Shown here piece by piece: positions 35,944 through 44,908 of a DNA stretch of 64,000 nucleotides; the stretch's first letter is position 1; every line of letters begins with the position of its first letter. A model generated the notes under the pieces. That model searched no databases. It was not told the DNA's origin and saw nothing but the letters and a program-made list of their open reading frames with translations. Source of the stretch: Sphingomonadales bacterium 12-68-11 (GTDB lineage: Bacteria; Pseudomonadota; Alphaproteobacteria; Sphingomonadales; Sphingomonadaceae). The stretch is from NCBI GenBank assembly GCA_002279825.1, contig NCCV01000002.1:105148-169147 (forward strand). The letters are read 5' to 3'. The position numbers and the translations under genes are program-made.

Positions 35944-35996
35944 GATCAAACCGCGATCTCGTGCGCCGCAGGGCATCGATCGGGCCAACCTGCTTG

Positions 35997-36755
35997 TCAG
36001 CCGGCCGGCGCGGCTTCGTCCTGCGCGTAGTGGAGCCGTACATGCTGTCCCGCGGCGTCGAGCACTTCGTCGATGAAGGCGAGGACCCGCGCAATAAACG
36101 CCTCGGTCATGTACCAGACCCACGGCTTGCCGCCGGTTGTCGCGCTGTTGAACCAGCCGGCGGGCCAGGTCTTGATCCGATTGCCGAAGGCCTCGCGTTT
36201 TTCGACCGGCCATTCGAACCCGTTGTGCAGAACCTGATTCCGATAGCCGAACAGCGCCTCGAGCACGGGCTTGAGATCCGCCGGCAAGTGAGCCGCGAGA
36301 TCCGCGGCTTCCGCCAGCTGGACGATCCCGCTGATCAAATCCTCCTTCACTTCGCGGTTCGCGAAATAGAAGTGCGGATCCCAGAATAGCGCCTGGGCGC
36401 GCTGCGAACGGGCGGAGTTGGGTTCGTGGCCGATCCGGTCCTCGCCCATCTTGCCGATGCCCCGGAAGATCCCGGTGAACAGGTTCTCCACGAACGGAGC
36501 GAGCATGCCCACAGCCGCCGCGCTACGTGCCGCGTCGTGATAGACCGACGTGTGGACCGCGTCGGTCCACATGCCCACGAGGTGCTCGCTCCCGGCCTTT
36601 TTCGCGCGCTCGGCGAGCGCCTCGATCTCGGCGGTCTCGTCCGCCTCCACAGATCTCGCGGTGCCGAGGAACGCTCGGATCGCGATCAACTGGGCTTCGA
36701 GATCGTAGTCGTCGAAATAGAAATGGGCGTAGTCGCGGTTGTCGAGCTCGAGCAT
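35997..36755 (-). CDS. HEPN-like hypothetical protein
   Basis: 252 aa, helical. The notable motif is R172-NQVL-H177 in GYRNQVLHNGFEWP, the R-N-x3-H form of HEPN ribonucleases, preceded by long helices. It stands alone on the - strand inside a + strand transfer backbone, typical of a cargo insertion. HEPN proteins commonly act as toxins or abortive-infection RNases; that role is inferred. Its ribosome site is weak (AGGG right before the ATG). Confidence 0.6.
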   Translation of the reverse strand: MLELDNRDYAHFYFDDYDLEAQLIAIRAFLGTARSVEADETAEIEALAERAKKAGSEHLVGMWTDAVHTSVYHDAARSAAAVGMLAPFVENLFTGIFRGIGKMGEDRIGHEPNSARSQRAQALFWDPHFYFANREVKEDLISGIVQLAEAADLAAHLPADLKPVLEALFGYRNQVLHNGFEWPVEKREAFGNRIKTWPAGWFNSATTGGKPWVWYMTEAFIARVLAFIDEVLDAAGQHVRLHYAQDEAAPAG

Positions 36756-37134
36756 CCCTGGAGGATAGCCCTACCGGCACGGTGACGGAAGCTCCGATCG
36801 GCGCCTAGGGCTCTCCAGCTTGCGGGCCGGGCCTCGTATTCGTCGGCCAAACTCGAGGAGTCCGCCCTAAAGGCGCGTGTCGCTGGCCTCGGCCTTGCGG
36901 CGGCAGGTCTCCGCAAGCTTGCGGCATCGGCAAGGGGACCAGGTCGGCATGATAGTCGGCCGACCTTACAAAGGGTTACGCTGCAAGCGTTCCCGGCGAG
37001 GGGGGTGCTGCCCTGGACTCGCGGCGAGCCAGCGAGTGTCCGGCATCGCGGCGCCGATAGAGGGGAGGGGGCGGGGAGCCCGGTGGAGCGACGGGTGCGG
37101 ACAGTCCGCGCCGGCTCTCATCCGGAGAACCATC
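36756..37134. other. Intergenic region upstream of parB
   Basis: 379 bp with no supported gene, although the parB frame is open back to 36877 without a good start. It contains a 10-bp palindrome GTCGGCCGAC (36955-36964) extended by an outer GGTCGGC/GCCGACC pair; this could be a partition or autoregulatory site for ParB. GGAG stands 10 bp before the parB ATG. Confidence 0.4.
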
Positions 37135-39189
37135 ATGATCACCACCATTCCTCTCAGCAAGCTTGTGTCCTCGCCGCGCAACGTCCGGCGGCACAGCGAC
37201 GCGCAGGCCGATGCCGAACTCAAGGCGGACATCGAGGCGCGAGGCCTCCTGCAGAACCTGGTCGTCACCGGGGTCCGCAAGCCCAAGGGCTGCTATGCCG
37301 TCGAAGCCGGCGAGCGGCGGCGCCGCGCGCTCCAGAGCCTCGCCGACGAGGGCAAGCTCTCGCCCGATGTCGACGTCTGCTGCCTGGTCGTCAGGGGCGG
37401 CGTCGCGGGCCGTGAAGCCAGCCTCGCCGAGAACTTCCAGCGCCTGTCGATGAACCCTGCCGACGAATGCCTCGCCTTCGGCCAGCTGATCGAGCAGGGC
37501 GCCGATGTCGAAGGGATCGCGCGCCGCTTCGGCCTGACGATCCGCTTCGTCGAGGGACGGTTGCGGCTGGCGGGCCTTGCCCCGGTCGTGTTCGACGCGC
37601 TCGGTGCCGGCGAGATCAGCCTCGACATCGCCAAGGCTTATGCCGCGACGCCCGACCGCGAACGCCAGGCCTGGGTCTACGAGCAGCTCGGCCGCGGCTA
37701 CTCGGCGCATCACCCGGACAGCATCCGGCGCATGATGACCCAGGCGACCGCCAGCGCGGCCGACCGGCGCGCGCGTCTGGTCGGGGAAGACGCCTATCTG
37801 GCGGCCGGTGGGCGCATCGAGCGTGACCTGTTCGCCGACGAGGCGGCCGTGCGCTGGCTCGACATCCCGCTGCTCGAACGGCTCGCCTGCGAGAAGATGG
37901 CGGCTTTGGCCGACGAGGTGGCCGCCGAGAGCGGACTGGCCTTCGTCCGGCCCACACTCGACAGCTGGGTGGGCTACGATCAGCTCGACGGGCTGCGCCG
38001 CGTGCCGCTCGATCCGCCGCCCCTGACCGACGAAGAGAGCGCCGAGCTCGACGCGCTCGAGGACGAGATCGGCACTCTGGCCGAGTTGCTCGAGGGCGAG
38101 GAAACCGGCGACGATCAACGCGAACCGGCCGAGACCCGCATCCGCGCGATCAACGCTCGCATCGAGGCGCTGACCGACCGGCGGCCGGTGCTCGACGATG
38201 CGCTCAAGGGCGAGGTCGGGGCGTTCCTGGTGCTCGACGAACGCGGCCAGGCGAGGCTCGACACGACTTACTACCGCGAGGTCGGGACCGAAGAACCCGC
38301 AACCGAACTGCCCGAGCCCACGAGCGCGGACAGCCCGGCGAGGGCGAAGAAGCCGGCGGGCCTGTCGCATCGCCTCGAAGGCGAGCTCGCGATGCAGCGG
38401 CGCGATATCCTCGCCCTCCATGTTGCGGGCGATCCGGTGCTGGCGCTCGATCTCGCTATCTTCCTGATGGCCGACCGCGATGGCGATTACAGCGGCGGCA
38501 AGGCCGGCTCGTCGCTTTTGGCGATCCCGCCGACCAATCCGGTATTCGACTTCAAGCCGGTCGATGCCGCGGCCACCGTCGCGCGCGAGCAGGCGCGCGA
38601 GGCGCTCGACCGCAGCTGGATGGAAGGCGCCACCCGCGCGGCCCGCTTCGATGCGTTCCGTGCTTTGCCGCTCGAGGCCCGCATGGCCTGGCTCGGCCAG
38701 ACGGTCGCTGGCACGCTCGAAGCGAGCCTCAACTCGCCGGGCGACCGGGCCTGCGCGTTCCACGACCACCTCGGGCAACTGCTCGCCATCGAGGTCGCGC
38801 GCTGGTGGCGGCCGACGGGGACCAACTACTTCGATCGGGTGCCCAAAGCCGTAGCCCTGGCGGCGCTCGAGGAGGTTGGCGGCACTGGGCTCGCGCAGCG
38901 CTACGCGAAGCACAAGAAGGCCGAGCTCTCCGAAGCTTGCGAGCGGATCTTCGCGGGTGACTTCATCGCCGAGATCGACGTCAAACAGGCCGCGCTGGCC
39001 TGGCTTCCGGCGGTGATGCGCTTCGCCGAGCTGAGCCAGCCGGCGGCAGTTGGGGAGCTCGAGCCCCCGGTCGATGCCGGCGACACTGGCGAGGGCCAGG
39101 GCGAGAGCGAGGGACCGCATGATCATGCACCGGATGCGGTGGAGGAGGGCGCTCCATCCGAAGTCCCCGCCGTCGACGAAGCGGCCTGA
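37135..39189 (+). CDS. Large ParB/Spo0J-family partition-like protein
   Basis: 684 aa from the ATG with GGAG upstream. The N-terminal ParB/sulfiredoxin-like CTPase domain is clear (IPLSKLVSSPRNVRRH, ADIEARGLLQNLVVTG, VEAGERRRRALQSL, ENFQRLSMNPADE) followed by the HTH (GIARRFGLTIRFVEGRLRLAGL). The remaining 450 residues are an acidic helical extension absent from classic ParB (about 300 aa). Such long ParB proteins are common in ICEs and lack a ParA partner here, so the role may be transcriptional or DNA-organising rather than segregation. Confidence 0.88.
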   Translation: MITTIPLSKLVSSPRNVRRHSDAQADAELKADIEARGLLQNLVVTGVRKPKGCYAVEAGERRRRALQSLADEGKLSPDVDVCCLVVRGGVAGREASLAENFQRLSMNPADECLAFGQLIEQGADVEGIARRFGLTIRFVEGRLRLAGLAPVVFDALGAGEISLDIAKAYAATPDRERQAWVYEQLGRGYSAHHPDSIRRMMTQATASAADRRARLVGEDAYLAAGGRIERDLFADEAAVRWLDIPLLERLACEKMAALADEVAAESGLAFVRPTLDSWVGYDQLDGLRRVPLDPPPLTDEESAELDALEDEIGTLAELLEGEETGDDQREPAETRIRAINARIEALTDRRPVLDDALKGEVGAFLVLDERGQARLDTTYYREVGTEEPATELPEPTSADSPARAKKPAGLSHRLEGELAMQRRDILALHVAGDPVLALDLAIFLMADRDGDYSGGKAGSSLLAIPPTNPVFDFKPVDAAATVAREQAREALDRSWMEGATRAARFDAFRALPLEARMAWLGQTVAGTLEASLNSPGDRACAFHDHLGQLLAIEVARWWRPTGTNYFDRVPKAVALAALEEVGGTGLAQRYAKHKKAELSEACERIFAGDFIAEIDVKQAALAWLPAVMRFAELSQPAAVGELEPPVDAGDTGEGQGESEGPHDHAPDAVEEGAPSEVPAVDEAA

Positions 39190-39508
39190 TCGCCGTACCC
39201 CTGCCGGGCGGCCCGCTCATCCTGGCCGCCCGGTCTGTCTCGCCATGGGCTGGGGACGGTGACCGGACCTAGTGACAAGCAGCTGCGGGGCGCGTCCAAC
39301 GGGATATGCAGGCGCTCCCCACTATCCGCCGCGACGGGTGGTCAGCCACCGCGCTTGCCGAGATGCCTCACTGAAGGGCTCGCCCTGACCCGTCCGGACG
39401 GAAGGCGATGCGCTTTACAGGAGATCGGCGCCACGGCGCACGGCTGGCACCTGCCGCCGCCCGGCATCCCAGCCGTCCCCAACCCATGCCGAGATCGGGA
39501 GGACTACC
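39190..39508. other. Intergenic region after parB
   Basis: 319 bp, GC-rich. Several open frames pass through on both strands but none has a plausible start or recognisable sequence. It ends in the GGGAGG Shine-Dalgarno of the next small gene. No terminator with a T-run seen. Confidence 0.4.
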
Positions 39509-39742
39509 ATGCCCGAACCCCAGTGCGAGCCGACCCGCGACGAGGTGGCGCGCGCCTTGCGCGCGCTGCGGCCGATCGAACGCGACATTCTCTCGCTCGC
39601 CGCGCGCGGGCGCCTGACCAACGAGGCGATCGCATGCCGTCTGGGCATGCCCCTGCGGACTGTTGAGCGCCATCTCGCCCGCGCGCTGCGCCGTCTCGAC
39701 CGGGCGATCGAGCGGCAGCGCGAGCGCGGCGGTCGGACCTGA
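39509..39742 (+). CDS. Small sigma-70 region 4-like HTH protein
   Basis: 77 aa, ATG with GGGAGG 8 bp upstream. Nearly the whole protein is a region-4/LuxR-type helix-turn-helix: LRPIERDILSLAARGRLTNEAIACRLG, LRTVERHLARALRRLDRAI. There is no region 2, so it is not a sigma factor; it may regulate neighbouring element genes. Recognised by pattern; target unknown. Confidence 0.7.
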   Translation: MPEPQCEPTRDEVARALRALRPIERDILSLAARGRLTNEAIACRLGMPLRTVERHLARALRRLDRAIERQRERGGRT

Positions 39743-39981
39743 GCAGGACGGGCAATGGCCGTTCCAGCGACGACTACCCGGCGGCGGGAGAGCGCCCTGG
39801 CCCGCCGGCCCCCCTCGCGCAACCCGCCGGCTCTCGGCCCGTGTGGTCTCGCCTGCGGCGAGCCTGCCCGCGCCAGCCTCGGCCGGGGGTTTCCCCGCGC
39901 TTCGCGCGGGTGCGCGGCGGATCCCGGCGGGCCGAACGGGCGCCGACGCCGGGCAGTCCGGCGGCGCACAGGAGAACAACC

Positions 39982-40941
39982 ATGCACACCAGCCTTGCCG
40001 CCCAGCTCGCCCAGCTTGAGCTCGGTCATCTCGCCATCGAACGGCCGGCGAACGCCCTGCTCGACCCGCCCGAATCCGAGGCCGTCAACCACACGCTTGC
40101 CGCGGTCTGGTCCGATCTGTTCGCGTTGTTTCCGGACACCGCGCTCGAGGACGATGCCGAGGAACTCGCCTGGGGCATGGTCAACCTGTTCCATCGCGCC
40201 GCCGCCAAACGCGGTGCGCAGCTCGACCGCGCGACCGACGAGATCCGCTGCCTGCTGGCATCGGCCGACGGTTCCGAAGTTCACGCCGTCGAGCTCGAAA
40301 CCCAGATCGCTCGCGCCCGCGCCGCCGAGACGGCCATGATTGGGCTCGAGGCCTGCCGCGAGGCGGCGGCCCTGCTATATGTCAACGAAACCGGCTCGTC
40401 GTGGCGCCCGGCGGGCGGTTCGCGGCTCAACCATGCGCGCACGCTGACGTCGGCGGTCATCGATGGCCGCGACTTTCTGCGGGCGCGCGCGGAGAGCCGG
40501 CGCCGCGCCGCGCTTCCCGAAGGTACCCCGGTGGTCTTCGCCGGCGGGCGCCTGGCGTTCCCGAGCGCCGAGGACGCCAAGACCTTTGCGTCTTGCGTCT
40601 GGGATACGCTCGACAAGGTCCGCGAGCGGGTCGCCGATCTTGTCCTCGTGCACGGCGGCGACGGGAAGGGCACCGACCGCCTCGCCGCGTCCTGGGCCGA
40701 GCGCCGCAAGGTCCCGCAGGTCGCGTTCGGGCTCGACACCCGCCTTGGCGCCAGGGCCGGGTTCAAGCGCAACGAGCAGATGCTCGCCCTGAAACCCCGC
40801 TACCTCGTGGCCTTTGCCGGCAACGGGGTGCTCGAGCGCCTGGTCATCCAGGCCAAGGAGCAGGGAATTGCCGTCGTCGATCGCCGCGGTCCGCTGGGCA
40901 GCCATCCGAAGCACGCCGCGCGCCTGGCATCGCCGGGCTGA
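39982..40941 (+). CDS. DUF2493 (SLOG-like) nucleotide-binding protein
   Basis: 319 aa from the ATG with AGGAG upstream. The first 150 residues are helical and element-specific; the C-terminal part (about 175-315) is DUF2493: GTPVVFAGGRLAFPSAEDAKTF, LVLVHGGDGKGTDRLAASWAE, RNEQMLALKPRYLVAFAGN. This Rossmann-like fold belongs to the SLOG superfamily of nucleotide-ligand sensors. It is a common ICE backbone gene whose role is unknown. 239 bp separate it from the HTH gene upstream. Confidence 0.82.
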   Translation: MHTSLAAQLAQLELGHLAIERPANALLDPPESEAVNHTLAAVWSDLFALFPDTALEDDAEELAWGMVNLFHRAAAKRGAQLDRATDEIRCLLASADGSEVHAVELETQIARARAAETAMIGLEACREAAALLYVNETGSSWRPAGGSRLNHARTLTSAVIDGRDFLRARAESRRRAALPEGTPVVFAGGRLAFPSAEDAKTFASCVWDTLDKVRERVADLVLVHGGDGKGTDRLAASWAERRKVPQVAFGLDTRLGARAGFKRNEQMLALKPRYLVAFAGNGVLERLVIQAKEQGIAVVDRRGPLGSHPKHAARLASPG

Positions 40942-40995
40942 GCGCATGCCGGATTTTCCTTGTTCTTTGGCCATGGCCGGGCAAGTTCGCACGCG

Positions 40996-41907
40996 ATGAA
41001 AACCGCGCTCGATCACCTTCCCGAAGCCAAGCGGCGCGAACTGGCCCATGTCGTCGACGCGCTGCGCGACGGGTTTGCCTTCGCGATTGAGCGCCGGACC
41101 ATGCCGGCCCTGCGCGGCGGGCGGCTGCTCAAGGTCATCCTGTTCGGTAGCTACGCGCGCGGCGACTGGGTCGAGGATCCGGTGGGCCGCTATTTCTCGG
41201 ATTACGACCTGCTGGTCGTGGTCGATCGAGAGGAACTGACGGATGTGCCCGAGTTCTGGTCGAAGACCGAGGAACGCCTCCTTACCGAGCTCGCCGAAGG
41301 CGAGCAGCTCCGCACTCCCGTCAGCCTGATCTACCACAGCCTCGCCGACGTGAACGACAAGCTGCGGCTCGGCCGCTACTTTTTCATCGACATCGTCCGT
41401 GATGGCATCGTGCTGTTCGAGGAGCCGGGCGTCCCGCTCGCCGAGCCCCGGCCGCTATCGCCGGGTGAAGCGCTGCGCGAGACCCAGGAATACTACGAGG
41501 AGTGGTTCGAAACCGCGAACCAGTTTTTTCGCCAGTTTCACCACGCGATCGCGGATGGTGCGCCGAAAGTCGCTGCTTTCCAGCTCCACCAGGCAACCGA
41601 GCGGTTCTACCACTGCTTGTTCCTGGTCCGCACGCTCTACAGCCCCAAGACCCACAATCTGAACCAGCTCCGGCAGTTGGCAGAGGATGTTGAGCCTCGT
41701 TTGAAAGCGGTCTGGCTGCGCGACAGCAAGTTCGAGCGGCGCTGCTACGAGCTGCTGCGCGAGGCCTATGTGAAGGCCCGTTATTCGCACCACTACCGCA
41801 TCTCGGCCGAGCAGCTCGAGTGGCTGTCAGCGCGTGTGGCGGTCCTGCAGGATCTTGTGCGTGCCTTGTGCGAGGAGCGGATCGCGAGCCTGGCCGAGGC
41901 GGCCTGA
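40996..41907 (+). CDS. Fused nucleotidyltransferase-HEPN protein
   Basis: 303 aa. The N-terminal MNT-type domain has GSYARGDW (51-58) and SDYDLLVVVD (D69, D71), the active-site layout of minimal nucleotidyltransferases; the C-terminal half (about 165-300) is HEPN (ALRETQEYYEEWFETANQFF, QLHQATERFYHCLFLV, PKTHNLNQL). Separately encoded MNT/HEPN pairs are toxin-antitoxin systems where the transferase modifies the HEPN RNase; here both are in one chain. 54 bp after the DUF2493 gene, so perhaps co-transcribed. A start at 40960 is possible. Confidence 0.85.
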   Translation: MKTALDHLPEAKRRELAHVVDALRDGFAFAIERRTMPALRGGRLLKVILFGSYARGDWVEDPVGRYFSDYDLLVVVDREELTDVPEFWSKTEERLLTELAEGEQLRTPVSLIYHSLADVNDKLRLGRYFFIDIVRDGIVLFEEPGVPLAEPRPLSPGEALRETQEYYEEWFETANQFFRQFHHAIADGAPKVAAFQLHQATERFYHCLFLVRTLYSPKTHNLNQLRQLAEDVEPRLKAVWLRDSKFERRCYELLREAYVKARYSHHYRISAEQLEWLSARVAVLQDLVRALCEERIASLAEAA

Positions 41908-42096
41908 CCGACCCGGTCCCCGGGTCCCCGATGCCGCGGCAACTCGCATCGCGTAAAGGCTAGCCTCGCAGTCCAGTCACGGGCTCGCCTCCGATGATGA
42001 CTGCAGCGGGATGGCAGGGGACAGGACGGCGGTCATGAGCAACGGGTGACGAAAACTCTGAAAAGCTCCTTCGAGAACGGTCGCAACGGCCTGCCG

Positions 42097-42426
42097 CTAG
42101 GCCGCTCGAGGTCCGAACAAGATGATGGCCGCACCACCTAGGCAAACGATCGCGCCGATCAAATCCCAGCGATCCGGCTTGGCCCCTTCGACGAGCCACA
42201 GCCATGCAATCGCCGACACGATGTAGACGCCGCCATAGGCCGCGTAGGTCCGTCCCGCATGTTCGGCATCGATCAAAGTGAGCAGGTAGGCGAACAGCGC
42301 CAGCGCCAGCATGCCGGGCGCGATCCACCACACCGATTTATCCATGCGCAGCCATGCCCAAAAGGCAAAGCATCCGGCAATCTCGGCAAGCGCTGCGCCG
42401 ATGTAGGCTAAGGCGGTCATTCGCAT
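42097..42426 (-). CDS. YnfA/UPF0060 family small membrane protein
   Basis: 109 aa with four helices: [62 protein letters not shown] and [17 protein letters not shown]. The family is related to small multidrug transporters, though its substrate is not settled. An ATG two codons later (42420) is an alternative start. A - strand singlet in the accessory part of the element. Confidence 0.9.
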   Translation of the reverse strand: MRMTALAYIGAALAEIAGCFAFWAWLRMDKSVWWIAPGMLALALFAYLLTLIDAEHAGRTYAAYGGVYIVSAIAWLWLVEGAKPDRWDLIGAIVCLGGAAIILFGPRAA

Positions 42427-42559
42427 TTGTCGCAGTCCGCGCGAGCTTTCGCAATCGATGAGAAACCGCCTTGGCGGTTTGCTGGCAAGAGCAAGAGCAT
42501 CTTACGCGACAGTCGCCTTCCGGCTCCGGCCCCGGCAGCAGGGACGCGCGCTCAGATCG

Positions 42560-43171
42560 TCAGTTGCCGTCGAGCGATCGAATGGCGTTGAGCAGATCGG
42601 GCAGGGCGTCTTCCGCAACGCTGATCACGCCGTCCGCCTTTTCCCCGACCTGTTTCGGTTTCGCGCTGCTGTTGTCGTAGATCCAGGCTCGATCGGCCTG
42701 GTTGAGGAACCACGGCAGCTGTTCGAGCGAGCGACCGTAGCGTTTGCGAACGTCGTCGTCCGCGACATGGTGCCCGCCTTTGGCGACCCGCAGCTTGATA
42801 CGTTCGATCGACCGCTCAGGGCTGTCGAGCACGACGTAGATCAGCCACACCAGGAAGCCGAGTTCCTGGGCCATGATCACCAGCCGGCGGTACTTTGCGG
42901 TCGAGAGCACGGTCTCGACCCCGATGGTTTTGTGGACGGAGATCGACGCCTCGAGCCAGGCCTCGATGCGCACGACGGCGGAGAGGTTGGCCGTCGGCAG
43001 CGCTTCGCCCTCGATGTCGCTGATGCGTGCCGCCAGCAGGTCGGGATTGACGATCCACACCGAGCGGCCGTCCCATTCGAGGTCTGCGTCGCGATAGACG
43101 CTGCTCTTTCCCGATCCGTTGGGCCCCGCGACGATCAGGAAGACGGGTTGTTCAGCCCTTGGCGGGGACAC
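42560..43171 (-). CDS. Zeta-toxin-like P-loop kinase
   Basis: 203 aa, GTG start overlapping the small upstream gene by 20 bp. The Walker A GPNGSGKSS (16-24) near the N-terminus, followed by VNPDLLAARI and a mid-protein helical region (SIERIKLRVAKGGHHVADDDVRKRYGRSL), matches zeta toxins, which phosphorylate UDP-GlcNAc or related sugar nucleotides and poison wall synthesis. The RVAKGGHHVADDDVRKRY box is typical of the zeta-like branch. No epsilon-type antitoxin is present; the overlapping upstream gene is the likely partner. Confidence 0.82.
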   Translation of the reverse strand: MSPPRAEQPVFLIVAGPNGSGKSSVYRDADLEWDGRSVWIVNPDLLAARISDIEGEALPTANLSAVVRIEAWLEASISVHKTIGVETVLSTAKYRRLVIMAQELGFLVWLIYVVLDSPERSIERIKLRVAKGGHHVADDDVRKRYGRSLEQLPWFLNQADRAWIYDNSSAKPKQVGEKADGVISVAEDALPDLLNAIRSLDGN

Positions 43172-43400
43172 GGTCGGGAGTGCCGGTGACCTGCTTGTTC
43201 TCGCGCCGCGCCTTGCTGACGTTCTTCGTGAAGACGTATGTGAGGTCCCTGCCGAAGGTGGCGCTCTTGCCGTCGAGCGTGCGCACGGTCAGCAGCTTGC
43301 CGGACGACGCATCGCGCACCCGTTTCTCGCCGACCGCAGCCGACTTGGGCGCGTCCTTGCGCTTCGTGCCTGCGGACTTGATGACGACGACCTTGGACAT
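43152..43400 (-). CDS. Small basic partner of the zeta-like toxin (putative antitoxin)
   Basis: 82 aa from the ATG with GGAG 5 bp upstream; an in-frame start at 43415 adds five residues. Lysine-rich, beta-strand text (MSKVVVIKSAGTKRKDAPKS, GKLLTVRTLDGKSATFGRDL, YVFTKNVSKARRENK). No family recognised. It overlaps the toxin-like gene by 20 bp, the usual antitoxin-first layout, so an antitoxin role is inferred from arrangement only. Confidence 0.6.
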   Translation of the reverse strand: MSKVVVIKSAGTKRKDAPKSAAVGEKRVRDASSGKLLTVRTLDGKSATFGRDLTYVFTKNVSKARRENKQVTGTPDRVPAKG

Positions 43401-43558
43401 AGTCACTCCAACCACTGCCTATGACATAGCGATCCCGTGGCCCGCACGGAAGGGCCGGCTTGCCGCATGCAACGTGCCGCTCGCCGACGCGGTTCGCGGT
43501 TAGCCAAATGGCGTTCGCTGCCGAAGTCGTGAGCATTTCCGGCAACACGGCTCCAAAG

Positions 43559-43780
43559 CTAGCGGCCTTTTTTGCGAATGACTTTCTTCGCCGCGCCGCA
43601 GAGGGCGCAAGCGCCGAGTTGGCGCTCGAAGCCGGCGGAACCGGCAAGCTCGCGGGTCTTGTGATTGGCGTGCTGGCGTATCGTCAGGCTCAGCCTGTCG
43701 GTGATGCAATCGTCGCATACCGCATCCGGCGCCAAGCGTTCGATCAGCGCTCTCACCCGATCCAGGACTGTCCCCCTCAT
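43559..43780 (-). CDS. Small zinc-ribbon-like hypothetical protein
   Basis: 73 aa with two CxxC pairs, C22-DD-C25 and C58-AL-C61, expected to bind one zinc, and a basic end (KKVIRKKGR). The sequence between (RLSLTIRQHANHKTRELAGS) looks conserved rather than random. No function assigned. ATG at 43780. Single gene between the toxin pair and ssb. Confidence 0.55.
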   Translation of the reverse strand: MRGTVLDRVRALIERLAPDAVCDDCITDRLSLTIRQHANHKTRELAGSAGFERQLGACALCGAAKKVIRKKGR

Positions 43781-44242
43781 GCCGCCAGTCTAGCGTGACA
43801 AGCCCGCGCGTTCCATGGCTTACGTACCGGGCCTGGTTTGGATCGCCGGCATCGGCAACGCGTTTCTTCGCCCGGCGGATGGTGCTCACCTGGCTGGATC
43901 TCGCGCTGCAATTGTCCGCCGCTTCTGACTGGCGACGCGAGCGGGCGGTAGTTGTCCGCAAGTGTGTCGGCACGGGCGCGTGGCCATGTCCCAACGCGGT
44001 TTGATGGAAAACTGAGGCACCCGGTGGCGCCAGACCCCCTCCATCTCCTTTCCAGCCCTCTGGCTCGGCACCGGCGGGGTGCAACCTGCGGCCCTGCGGC
44101 CCGTGTTGCCCTGCGGGCTGCCCGCGCCGGCCTTGGTCCGAGGTTTCCCTCCGGCTGCGCCTGCGGTGCACCCCGCCGCTTCGCCTCGCTTCTCCCCGGG
44201 CTGTCGACGGGGCGGTCCCGGCGACACACCAGGAGACCTGCA
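43781..44242. other. Intergenic region upstream of ssb
   Basis: 462 bp. Frames of 69 to 256 codons cross it on both strands but read as shadow translations. The part from about 44070 is extremely GC-rich. An AGGAG at 44231-44235 serves ssb. No gene or repeat supported. Confidence 0.4.
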
Positions 44243-44644
44243 ATGACCAACATCGTGATCCTCGTCGGCAACCTCGGAGCCGACCCGCAGAGCCGCACGA
44301 CGACCGGCGGAACCGATGTCGCCACCTTCAGCCTCGGCACCAGCAGGGTGAAGCGCGACAGCGAGGGCAAGACCTTCAAGGACGAGAGCGGGTTCACCGC
44401 CAAGGACACCGAATGGCACCGCGTGACCTGCTTCAACGGGCTTGGGCGCGTGATCGCCCAGCACGCCGTCAAGGGCATGCTGGTCTCGGTTCGCGGCCGG
44501 CTGCACAACACCAAGTGGACCGATGGCGAGGGCGTCGAACGCTACGGTTACGAGATCATCGCGGACGACGTGCAGTTCCTCAACCGGCCCCGCCAGTCCG
44601 ATGCGCCCGACCAGGGCGAACTCGATGCCGACGAACCGTTCTGA
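44243..44644 (+). CDS. ssb: Single-stranded DNA-binding protein
   Basis: 133 aa, ATG with AGGAG upstream. OB-fold sequence (MTNIVILVGNLGADPQSRTT, DVATFSLGTSR, DTEWHRVTCFNGLGRVIAQH, VKGMLVSVRGRLHNTKWTD, YGYEIIADDVQFL) and an acidic tip ending DEPF for partner binding. Shorter than chromosomal SSB (about 150-180) because the linker is minimal, as in element-borne copies. It protects the transferred strand in the donor or recipient. Followed by a strong terminator. Confidence 0.95.
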   Translation: MTNIVILVGNLGADPQSRTTTGGTDVATFSLGTSRVKRDSEGKTFKDESGFTAKDTEWHRVTCFNGLGRVIAQHAVKGMLVSVRGRLHNTKWTDGEGVERYGYEIIADDVQFLNRPRQSDAPDQGELDADEPF

Positions 44645-44656
44645 GACCTTTCCCAC

Positions 44657-44687
44657 AGCCCGGCGGCTTCGGCTGCCGGGCTTTTTT
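44657..44687 (+). terminator. Rho-independent terminator after ssb
   Basis: AGCCCGGC (44657-44664) pairs with GCCGGGCT (44675-44682); the stem extends through G-T, G-C and C-G pairs to a TTCG tetraloop (44668-44671), and a run of six T (44682-44687) follows. It begins 12 bp after the ssb stop. The clearest intrinsic terminator in the window. Confidence 0.92.
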
Positions 44688-44908
44688 GTGTTCGGGCGGG
44701 AGGCACTGGGAGAGAGGTCTCGTCTCGAAGAGGCTCAGTGTGGCGGGTGGCGGAGCGGCTCTCAAGGATGCGCGGTGCCCCCAATTTGCTGCGCAAATCG
44801 GCTCCCCCACGCCCCGCTGCGCGGCGCTTGCGCGTCCCTGACAGCCGCCCCGCCACCCGCGTCCGAGACCTCGTCTTCGATGGGAAGACACCAACAAGGA
44901 GGTCACTC

